64,000 nucleotides of DNA from Anagrus nilaparvatae (lineage: Eukaryota > Arthropoda > Insecta > Hymenoptera > Mymaridae): NCBI GenBank assembly GCA_022575985.1, contig JAKSXM010000147.1, forward strand, positions 21,176,001 through 21,240,000. Reading direction: 5' to 3'. This document shows positions 46,761-57,057 of this stretch, piece by piece. Below the pieces are notes generated by a model. It was given only the letters and a program-made list of their open reading frames with translations, had not been told where the DNA came from and did not search any database. Every line of letters begins with the position of its first letter. Position 1 is the first letter of the stretch. A program made the position numbers and the translations under genes.

Positions 46761-47734
46761 TAGTCAAGGTGCCAGCAATGTTAAATGCATCCAAAAATTT
46801 TTTCAGCACTAGAATGGATGCACCTCATTGAAACTTATGTATTTTTAGTCGCTGAAACCGATTTTGAAGGTTTCATCCATTTTCGGATGGCCAGTTTTGA
46901 GTAATGGACGCTATATACTAAAAAATCGGCGAAAAATTAGCAAGAATGGTAATATCTTTAAAACAATAGCTAATTGAGCCTGTTTTGGGTATCCCAATAA
47001 GGTTTTCGGGGTCACTGATCACGATTTTGAAGACAGATTTATAAAAAACGCAATGGAGGACTCAAAATGGTGTGTTTCTAACCTCAGAAACGGCGATTTA
47101 TGCTGTTTTAAGCATATTTACGTTGTCTAATAAGTTTTTCGGACCAGTTATAAAGATTCTGAGGTCATATTTTTAATTTTCAAAATAGCATTTAAACCTC
47201 AGAATCGTGATCACCGACCCCAAAATCTTAAAATGTAACACGTTTTAATGCTTAAAATAGCATTTATTATCGATTTTGAGGTTATGAATTAGACATTTTT
47301 AGCCCGCTATTTTGAAAATTAAAAATATGACCTCAGAATCGTTATAACTGGTCCGAAAAACTTATTAGACAACGTAAATATGCTTAAAACAGCATAAATC
47401 GACGTTTCTGAGGTTAGAAACTCGCCATTTTGAGTCCGCCATTTTGTTTTTTATAAATCTGTCTTCAAAATCGTGATCAGTGACCCCGAAAACCTTATTG
47501 GGGTACCCAAAATAGGCTCAATTAGCCATTGTTTTCAAGATATTACCAATCTTGCTAATTTTTCGCCGATTTTTTAGTATATAGCGTCCATTACTCAAAA
47601 CTGGCCATCCGAAAACGGATGAAACCTTCAAAATCGGTTTCAGCGACCAAAAATACATAAGTTTCAATGAGGTGCATCCATTCTAGTGCTGAAAAAATTT
47701 TTGGATGCATTTAACATTGCTGGCGCCTTGACTA
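46761..47734. mobile_element. Palindromic foldback element, 1.0 kb
   Basis: Ends TAGTCAAGGTGCCAGCAATG and the near-inverse. The arms pair through GCACTAGAATGGATGCACCT, TCGGATGGCCAGTTTTGAGT and GACCTCAGAATC to a centre near 47245. AGT is repeated on both sides, and removal restores CTAGTTATG of the host repeat unit. Confidence 0.9.
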
Positions 47735-47962
47735 AGTTATGAAAAAATAAAAAAAAAAATTTTTTTAGATGTCGGCAGTCCTAGTTATGAAAAAATAAAA
47801 AAAAAAATTATTTAGATGTCGGCAGTCCTAGTTATGAAAAAATAAAAAAAAAAATTTTTTTAAGATGTCGGCAGTCCTAGTTATGAGAAAATAAAAAAAA
47901 AAATAAATTTTTAGACGTCGGTAGTCCTAGTTATGAGAAAATAAAAAAAAAAAAAAAAAAAA
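47735..47962. repeat. 48-bp tandem repeat (GTCGGCAGTCCTAG family)
   Basis: Four to five units of GATGTCGGCAGTCCTAGTTA followed by an A-rich tail recur every 48-49 bases. Single units of the same family flank each foldback between 42880 and 46760. They are therefore the original array into which the foldbacks inserted. They are related in inverse orientation to the 33814-34850 units. Confidence 0.88.
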
Positions 47963-48250
47963 TGGTTCTAAATAGTTTTTTTGCTATTTCTCTTCAATGA
48001 ATGCATTAAATAAAAAACTGAACAAAGTTCCTTTAGAAAATCTTTTACTAAATAGAATGCAACTGGGTTTTTACATTTTGATACAATCCATTTTAAGTTA
48101 TCAAGTGGCGAAAATGACAAATTTTTGAGTTTTTAAATTTAAACTACTTCAAACTGTTGTAACTCCAAACTGAGAACTCAAATTAAAAAAAATAAAGAGA
48201 TCAAATCGATAGCATTTTTTCCAAGGAATATGCACTAAAGCTTATTTCAA
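47963..48250. repeat. Right copy of the repeat at 37690-37990 (inverted)
   Basis: TTTTTTGCTATTTCTCTTC, GAAAATGACAAATTTTTGAG and TGTTGTAACTCC mirror the left copy, with moderate divergence. Confidence 0.65.
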
Positions 48251-48560
48251 AAAATCCCTTAGATTCTGAGAAAAATCAGTTTCAGTAAAAAAAAATTAAA
48301 TATTTTTATGTTTTCGACCACTAACTTCTGAAATTGATATCTCAAAATCTATTGAATAATTTTTAAAAATAAAAAAATCGGATGGGGATATTTCTTTAAA
48401 GATTAATTTGAAACAACTTTCATGTATTTTCGTCCATACAGCTCTTCATAAATGCGTGCTGAATAATATTAAAAATAATCAATTTTTTCGATTATTTCAT
48501 TTTAATATATATAGGATAGGATTTGAAAATTTATTTGTGTCTGTCTGTGTGTGTGTGTGT
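48251..48560. other. AT-rich interval ending in a (GT)n microsatellite
   Basis: No gene. The short (TG)n tract at 48538-48560 directly abuts the left arm of the 11.9-kb inverted structure. Confidence 0.6.
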
Positions 48561-49489
48561 TTCGATGTAGAATTCACTTAATTTTTAACAATTTTTAACG
48601 GTTTTGATGTTCATCAACCGAATTATATTAATTTTCCGGATCTAGGAGTTTTCGAGTTGAACAAAAATTATTTTTGGATGATAATTTTCATTTTCCACCC
48701 CCGGAAAATTGATTAATTTTTTCAAAATGGCGGTTGTAAATTAAAAATTTATCCGAAAATAAATGCTCTTTGCATTAGAGATTATTTTTTGGGTTGAAGA
48801 AAATTGAATATTAAATGGAAAATCTCATGTTTGTATGCCCCAAAATATTTTCCATTTTCCAAAATGGAGGACCAAGTATAAACTAAAAAAATTCCTAAAT
48901 ATGAAATCTTCAATGACAAAAAGTTTTATAATTAAAAGTTGAGCGTAATAATAATTATATAATAATATCGTTGGAAAATTTTTTAGTTTTTCCAAGATGG
49001 TGGACAGAATTTTTTTAAATTTAAAAGAAATGAAATTCCCTTGTTCGTAAAGGTTTTTGGATTCTGTAAAAAACAAATTTTCATCAAAGAAAACTAACGT
49101 TTATACTTTCATAAACAAAAAAAATTTTAATTTTTCAAAATGACAAGCAAAAAATAAAAACATAATCATAATTAATTAAAATTCTTTTTATTAAATACTA
49201 TTTTTTGGGTAAAATAAAAATGTATCTTGGATGGAAAATTTAATTTTTATAATCCCCAAAATTGATTTGATTTTCCAAGCGGCTCAAAACTAAAAAAACA
49301 ATGCAGAATAAATTAAAATTCTTTTTATAAGATCACCAATTCTCTCATCACTATAGCCAAATAACCAAACGATCATTTTTGGCTAATAAATGACCAATTT
49401 TCAAAAATTTGTAAAAACTTCAAATTTCCAAAAATTTTTTACTCGTCTCATTTCCTTGATTCGTTTTTAAGAAATGGCTCTTCAAAGTT

Positions 49490-49890
49490 AATATTAAAAA
49501 TGAACTTTTTTAAAAAATCGTAAAATTGGGACTGTGACTTGAAATTATCATATCTGGTTAACAAATAATTGAAAAAGGTAAAATAAAAAAGTTTTGGAAA
49601 CTCGAAGCTTGTACAAATTTTTTCAGACCTATAAAACCCATTTTCGTCAGAAATTACAAATTTGGCAGCAATTTGAAAATTGGTCATTTTTAGCCAAAAA
49701 TGACCGTTTGCTTAATTGGCTATAGTGATAAGAGAGCTAGTGATAATAAATTGCGGTTTACGGCGTATGAAAGGTGATACTTAAATCAAAAAAACGAGAC
49801 CAACCAAAAGAGTATTAGTTAGCTTGCGAGGTTTTAGCGTTTCATTGAAAATTACCAAAAAACCCTATTTTATAACATTGAGAACTGCGT
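49490..49890. mobile_element. Diverged half copy of the 43752-45947 foldback
   Basis: The sequence follows 44430-44810: a TTTTTTAAAAAA.CC segment, GGGACTNTGACTT, ATTATCATATCTG, AAATTGGTCATTTTT, AACGAGACCAA and CCTATTTTATAACATTG. It is substantially diverged and only one arm is present. Confidence 0.7.
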
Positions 49891-50470
49891 TTCTAGGCCC
49901 AGAAGGCCCATTGGAATGAACGGAGGGTAGTCGGCATGTTTTTCAAATATAACAAACTCATCCATAACCATTTGGTGTAATTTGGTGTTCCAAATGTATT
50001 AAACTTCCCTTGTTAGTTGGAATAAAAAGCAACTAGATTGAAATCCGATTGAATTAGTCATAATTAAATACATTTTTTATAATGTTACAATAGATTCCAA
50101 TTAATAACTGTGATTGAGTAAAAAATGAAAGAATAACCCATATAGATATTTTAGATAATTGTCGAACGTAATTGAAAAATGCTACTATAAAAATAATCTT
50201 ATTTTGTTTATATGCGTTTCAAATCTTTAAAAAGAATTTAAAGTATATACTTCGATCTAAGTTAAGAGTTATTTCCTACATTCGCAAGATTTACCTTTGT
50301 CTCAACTTTTGGACAAGAAAGGTTGCGAGATTGTAAATTAATTTTTTTAAGTTAAGCAAATATATAATCCTAAAATTGATTTATCTATTTTAAGAAATAT
50401 CCTGCCAACTAGCTGGGACTAAGGTTCCTCAAACAATGAGCTTAATACTTCGATATGCCACAGATATCAC
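49891..50470. other. No recognised feature
   Basis: Slightly less AT-biased patches occur (for example CTAGGCCCAGAAGGCCC near 49895), but no frame, repeat or family was recognised. Confidence 0.4.
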
Positions 50471-50739
50471 CGATTACAAGCATGCAATCATACTTAATTT
50501 ATTTGTTTTTTTAATTTTAAGAAAAAAATTTTGATTTATTACAATTAATATTGTAGTTTTTTTTAATTTTAAGAAAAAAATTTTGAAAAAATTTGGTATC
50601 AGATACAAAAAATTACTATAAACCGGGAGGTGGCTTCGCAACCACCAGGAGGGACTTTTTTCTTGAAAATTTTTTTCTGCCTTTTTTAGGCTTAAAATAT
50701 TATTAACATCATTTTCTACTATAAACGAATTTTCTAAAA

Positions 50740-51960
50740 CCAGTACTCTCATAGAAATAAATTAGGTTCTACGTCCAAAAAGAAAAAAAATATTGTTGTT
50801 TTTTGTATTTTTTTGTGACGAAAATTTTGGAAAAAAAAATTTTCAAAAAATTAATTATCAGAATCGAAATATCGAGTGAAAATCGTACTTTCAAAAAAAA
50901 GTACCTTCATGGAAATAAATGAGGTATTACATCCAAATTAAAAAAAAAAAGTAGTTTGCAATTTTTTGATGAAAAAATTTTTGAAAAAAAATTAGGATTT
51001 CATTCCAGAATGGCTGAATACTTAAATGTTATTTTTACGCTCTATCTTACTCTTTTAATTGGTGAAATATGTGTTTGTTCAACAAGGGAAAAAATCTAGG
51101 CTTGCAATTCTGGTGTTTGCAATAAAGATCTTGATTTCCCGCTAACTCATGTGACCCAAAAGAAAATCTATTCCATTTGAGTCAAATGGAAGATCTTAAT
51201 TGTGGACTCCAATAGATTTCTGTAATAAAATAATCTCCGTATTATATTCTTTAATTTTAATAATTAATAATTAAAAATGCATATTCATAAAAAAATTATT
51301 ACAAGTCTAAATTAAAAAAAAATTTAAGAAAAAAATTTCTAAAACTAAAATATAATTATTTAGGAAATTTATATATTTTAGTATATTGACATTTAAAATA
51401 AATAGCACTATTTTTCACACACCTGCTAATTCAATTATATTTTTGTATTTAAAATAATTTTTTATTTTAAAAAAACGCTGCCAAGTAATTTGCACTATGG
51501 TTCCTCATTAGCAATAACAAAATATTCTTAATGGTCTATTTTACCTAACAAAGTATAATGTCATAAGAAAAACTGAGAATGATCTTTTCCTTGATATTGT
51601 TAGTTTAACATCTCATGGAAAAAATTAGGTTTTTTACATAAACAAAAGAAAATTTTTCTACACTAGTACATAATCTTCTTTTATGATAATTATATCTGCT
51701 AGACAGTTTTCGGTGTAGCTGTTGTAGTTATGTCTTGAAGACATAATTAATCAAAAGAAAAAATTTTTACTATGTTTAAATTGAGGAATAATAATGATAC
51801 ATAGTAAAAACGATAAGTCTAGATAGTAGTACTTTCATAGAAACAAATTAAGTACTACGTCCAAAAAGAAAAAAATTTATGGTGTTTTTTTAATTATTGT
51901 ATGTAAAAAATTTTGAATCCTTTAAGGTCGCTCTATCCACCTCGGGATGTTTCTAGCGCA
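50740..51960. repeat. Repeat units of about 155-165 bp, left array of the 11.9-kb element
   Basis: Units start with variants of CATAGAAATAAATTAGGTAC and CTACGTCCAAAAAGAAAA at about 50750, 50905 and 51836. The same units continue on the far side of the nested insertions at about 56843, 56998, 58700, 58855 and 59012. One array was therefore split by later insertions. Confidence 0.75.
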
Positions 51961-52402
51961 GCAATTTGGAACTGAAATATTTTAGCCCTATATTTATTTA
52001 TACACTGAAAAACCGGTGCTATTGAATCAATGGATTTAAAGCAATTGATATATATGACGGATATCACTAATTCAATGGCGAGATTGAATTCATTTCAAAT
52101 ATTTAAAGCTATTGAAATGATTATGAATACATATCATTTCAATGTATAATAAACAGAAAATAGGTAAAAATTAATTTTTTTTTTTTTTTTTACATTTATA
52201 TTATTTTATTTTAATGTTTACTCTTATTCCTCGCTTGTGTATATATTTTTTTTAGGCAGGTTGTTATATTTGTTATATTATTTTTTTACTTTTTTTTTTA
52301 TTATTTTTTATTATTATTTTGCATTTCTTTTTTTATTAAATATTATTACATTTTTGAATTCAATTTATTTTTTTTAAATTTATTATCAAATAAAAAAACT
52401 TA

Positions 52403-52472
52403 CTTCATCCGAGATTCGAACCGTGGATCAATCATTGGGCAGCGACCTTATCCATTACACCAACAAGACATA
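52403..52472 (-). pseudogene. tRNA-like remnant
   Basis: The minus strand has GTTGGTGTAATGGATAAGGTC (A-box-like D arm, first 20 bases) and GGTTCGAATCT (B-box). The T stem no longer pairs properly and the acceptor stem is not convincing. It is a degenerate tRNA or tRNA-derived repeat. Confidence 0.4.
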
Positions 52473-52639
52473 TGTATGTAATAAAAAAATTTTGAATCCT
52501 ACATGTTACATATAATAATTTTCCCACTCCTTTTTTTAATATTCAGAGTAATTTATGCATATCTAGCGAAATGCATATTTAAAAATAATAATTAAATCTA
52601 TTATAAATAATTTTCGGGAAATTCCATTTCTTTATAATA

Positions 52640-54357
52640 CACGCCTAGCTAGAAAGACCGGATTATGAAAAGGTCAGGCACTTCGGATTTTATAGCGGAA
52701 AATGAATGTTCAGATACTCAGGAAATAGTACCTTTTCGGTTTTAAATGTTACACCTACATCTCGGCGAGTTATTTGATAAAACGTGTCTCTGGGGGGAGC
52801 TGAAAATGAGCAAAAATTAGAACTGCTTGGATCAGGCTGAAATTTTCAGGAAAGGTTGATTTTTTGGTCCCCAGAAACATGTTGAAACCCGTTTTTGAAA
52901 ATCAGTAATTCTCTTCGAGATATTTATCAATATGTCTCCCATTTAAAATACATGGGAAAACCCATTTTTTAGCGATTTTTCTGATTTTGCTTCACAATTT
53001 TAGTTTGAATAAGCACCAAACCAACGAGAAAAGTTTGGTTTAACATTCATTCAAATGTCTGCTTTATTATAAAGAGGATTGGTGTTTGGCCAACGTGGCA
53101 AAACGCCTCTATGTCTGAAAAATCGCGTTTAAAATTGAAAAAATAACGTTTTTTAAAAATTGCGTAAATTAAATTATTTATATGTATATAATGTATATAA
53201 ATTATGTATAGTTTATGTATAATATGTATATATGTATATATGTGTGTATAAATAAATATATATGTATGTAGGTATTATATATTTATATGGGTGTCTTTCA
53301 TAAATTATGAGCTTTTTTTATAAATTTAAATGAAAAATTAGTATAAAAAATTATTTATATGTATATAATAATACACATAGCTTATGCAGAGTATATGTAT
53401 AATATGTTTATATGTATGTATGTGTGTATATGTGCATATATATATGCATGTTTCTATATATATGGGCGTAATTAATGAGTAATTTTGAAACAATTTTTTC
53501 TTTATTTTTTTTTATTTTTTATTTTTTACGCCCATATATATAGAAACATGCATATATATATACACATATACACACATGCATACATATAAACATATTATAC
53601 ATATACTCTGCATAAGCTATGTGTATTATTATATACATATAAATAATTTTTTATACTAATTTTTCATTTAAATTTATAAAAAAAGCTCATAATTTATGAA
53701 AGACACCCATATAAATATATAATACCTACATACATATATATTTATTTATACACACATATATACATATATACATATTATACATAAACTATACATAATTTAT
53801 ATACATTATATACATATAAATAATTTAATTTACGCAATTTTTAAGAAACGTTATTTTTTCAATTTTAAACGCGATTTTTCAGACATAGAGGCGTTTTGCC
53901 ACGTTGGCCAAACACCAATCCTCTTTATAATAAAGCAGACATTTGAATGAATGTTAAACCAAACTTTTCTCGTTGGTTTGGTGCTTATTCAAACTAAAAT
54001 TGTGAAGCAAAATCAGAAAAATCGCTAAAAAATGGGTTTTCCCATGTATTTTAAATGGGAGACATATTGATAAATATCTCGAAGAGAATTACTGATTTTC
54101 AAAAACGGGTTTCAACATGTTTCTGGGGACCAAAAAATCAACCTTTCCTGAAAATTTCAGCCTGATCCAAGCAGTTCTAATTTTTGCTCATTTTCAGCTC
54201 CCCCCAGAGACACGTTTTATCAAATAACTCGCCGAGATGTAGGTGTAACATTTAAAACCGAAAAGGTACTATTTCCTGAGTATCTGAACATTCATTTTCC
54301 GCTATAAAATCCGAAGTGCCTGACCTTTTCATAATCCGGTCTTTCTAGCTAGGCGTG
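52640..54357. mobile_element. Nearly perfect palindrome, 1.7 kb
   Basis: CACGCCTAGCTAGAAAGACC at the left is repeated inverted at the right. As far as I can follow, the arms (about 850 bases each) agree almost base for base to a short A/T spacer near 53490-53525. The inner part is a TATATGTATATATGTG-type microsatellite, present in both arms. No coding sequence was found. Confidence 0.92.
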
Positions 54358-54785
54358 AATAGTAATAATGAATAACAATAATATAAACTATATGACACCC
54401 ATACGCGACGCGCGTGGCAGAAGGATAGAAAGAGAAAGAATAGTATACCTACACATATGCACAATAAGGCTTTTCGGGCTGGTCACGTACTTTTTTTTGT
54501 TATTAATAATAATATTGAACTAAAATCATTTTCTATCGATCGAATGTTTTTAAACATTAAATTAAAGTATTAAAAACTATTAATTTCATTATAACCCCTC
54601 TATTAATTCAATCTTATATTTTCATTTATTTTGACGAAAATTTACATCAAAACAATGACTGCCGTATTCAATGGTGAGAAACTATTCGTTTAATAGCGGC
54701 GCTATCGAATCAATAATATTTTCTATTGGCATATTTCAATTGCTTTAAAGCCATTGCTTCAATGATTGCGGTTTTTCAGTGTAAT

Positions 54786-55430
54786 AATTTTTTAATGAAA
54801 GAATCAATGCTTTTCAGTATTTGGTACAAGAATATAAAAATAAAAATTAAAAATGTTTATTTGTTTAAACAAATAGGGCCTATTAAATTTTTGTAATTTT
54901 TGGCCCATAATAGCCTGAGATTCTAGATATGGACAACTTGGATCAAAAATCTGCTTGGCTCATATTAAAGATCATTCAATTCTAGGGGCAGGTATCGTGG
55001 GAAATTTTTCGCTAAACTTCTTTAGTAATGTGTTACAGCTAATTGTTTATAAAAAAAAAGTTAAAAATGATGGAAAATTTATAAACAATTAGCTGTAACT
55101 CATTACTGAAGAGGTTCAGCGAAAAATTTTCCACGATACCCCCCCCTATAATTGAATGATCTTTAATATGAGCCAAGCAGATTTTTTATCCAAGTTGCAC
55201 TTATCTGGAATCTCAGGCTTTTATGAGACAAAAACTACAAAAATTTAACAGGTCCTATTTGTTTAACACATTCGCTGCGACATGGGTGAAATTCGCCCAT
55301 GATTCCATGTATTTTAAATGGAGTCACGTGACCTGCCGCAGCAAATGTGTTAAACAAATAAACATTTTCAATTTTTTTTTTTTATATTCTTAAACCAAAT
55401 ACTGAAATTCATTAATTCTTTCCTTAAAAA
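54786..55430. mobile_element. Palindromic foldback element, about 0.65 kb
   Basis: The arms pair through GAATCAATGCTTTTCAGTAT, TTTGTAATTTTTGGCCCATA and GATCATTCAATTCTAGGGG to a centre near 55060 (ATAAACAATTAGCTGTAAC on each side). The right arm is longer because a small MITE is inserted at 55267-55349. Confidence 0.88.
55267..55349. mobile_element. Small TTAA-flanked MITE, 83 bp
   Basis: It starts CACATTCGCTGCG and ends CGCAGCAAATGTG (12 of 13 positions inverted), with TTAA at 55263-55266 and 55350-55353. The opposite palindrome arm (near 54860) shows the site without the insert, as TTTGTTTAAACAAAT. TTAA duplication is the piggyBac-type signature. Confidence 0.92.
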
Positions 55431-55510
55431 ATTAAAAATAAATATATGCCTTTCATTAAAAAATTATAAATAAATATATGACTAAAATATTTCAATTACA
55501 AATATGCTTA

Positions 55511-56776
55511 GTGCATCACGATACGATACGATATCGATATTTTAAAATTATCGATATCGTCTCGACAGAACTACTATAAATATCGTATCGTATCGATATC
55601 GACGATATTTTTCAGAACATGATATCGTATCGATATCGTATCGTATCGATATCGTCTCGATATTCGATAAAATATCGACATACAAAATAAAAAGCATTTT
55701 TTAATTAAAAAATAATGTGACCGACCGTCTTTTGTTATGTTTTTTTTTTAAACATACAAAAATATAATGCGCCAAAATATATATAAAAGGGTTCTTTCTA
55801 TTTAATTTATATGAAAACCAAATATAATTTTTAAAAAGTTGGAATTTTTAAAAATAATTTTCTAATTTTAATTTAACTCGATGTAAGAAAACGATAGAAT
55901 GTTTAGTTTACCGAAAAAAAATCAAATTTCCAAATGAAAAAAAAAGTTCAATTAATTCACTATGTAACCCCTCCAAAGGGGGGTTGTACAATAATTATAT
56001 AGTTTTCTAATTTCGAGCACTTCCTACCCGCCTAATCTCTCAATTGGAACAAGGAGATGAGCCCTTGAATCGCAAAGGTTTTAAAATAAGTATCGAGGCT
56101 GTGCCTCTCTTAAAAATTTTTTTGAAGTATACTAAAAAAAAAACTTTGATTTTGAATTGTAAATTGTGGTTATTTATAAATGTATTTTCATCTTATATGT
56201 TATCAACAAATTCACCAAATATATTTATGTTTTTCAGAAAAGCTAATTTTGTTTAAATTATTAGATTTTTAAAAACTTGCAAATTGTTTTGAGAAACAGA
56301 GGATACACCTTCTCAAACATACATTCATATGCACACAATGGCAACATAAGCATATAGTTGCACCAAAATGACCTGGGGACCAAATTTCTCCTTTAATTGG
56401 ACAATTTAAAGACTTCCGTTTTTTGACGTGACAAACTTATAAGGCACAATTTCATCTATGTATTGCATACATAGAGTGATCGTGCCTAAAAATATTTTTA
56501 AACAATAGAAAACCGGTATAAGGGTATAATACTTGATATAATACGCATACTTATATTTTTTTAAATAATATGTATAGCTAGTTGAATAAATAAATTAATA
56601 AATTCACAAAAAAGCGATATCGATAATTTCCGATATTCTCGGCTTTGAATATCGGCGATACGAGAATATCGGCGATATTGCTAAAACATAATATCGTATC
56701 GTTATCGATAAATTTAGCAAAGTCTCGTATCGATATCGTATCGATATCGTATCGAATTTCGATATTATATGCTGCG
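55511..56776. mobile_element. Element with ATCGATACGATATCG-rich ends
   Basis: At 55513-55680 and again at 56610-56770 the sequence is a dense mosaic of ATATCGAT, GTATCGAT and CGATAT words, inverted relative to each other. The words are self-complementary, so each end can fold alone. Between them is AT-rich, non-coding DNA with a CAATTGGAACAAGGAGATGA patch at 56040. The class is unknown. Confidence 0.55.
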
Positions 56777-57057
56777 TAAAAAACATCTCAATGTGGAAAG
56801 AACGACCTTAAAAACGATAATTCTATATATTCGTACTCTTATAGGAAGAAATTAAGTACTAAGTCCTAAAGAAAAAAAAATTATTGTTTTTTATATTTTT
56901 TTTATGTTAAAAATTTTAAAAGAAAATTTTGAAAAAAAATTAGGTATAAGATTGTTGATATCCAGTTAAAAAGATAATTCTAGATATTAGTACTTTCATG
57001 GAAAAAAACGAGGTACTACGTCCAAAAAGAAAAAAAATTATGGTATTTTTTTAATTA

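Larger units (their letters stand above)
52003..54781. mobile_element. TA-flanked TIR element, mariner-like
   Basis: It starts CACTGAAAAACCG and ends CGGTTTTTCAGTG. Inverted similarity extends about 45 bases (AATCAATGG.TTTAAAGCAATTGA). The dinucleotide TA flanks both ends (52001-52002, 54782-54783), as for Tc1/mariner insertions. No transposase is encoded. It contains the tRNA-like remnant at 52403 and the 1.7-kb palindrome at 52640. Confidence 0.8.

Noticed and set aside
34851..47734. All palindromes as assembly artefacts
   Set aside because: The arms of most are diverged and carry indels, and several show target duplications, which chimaeric fold-back reads would not produce. The doubt is kept only for 52640-54357.
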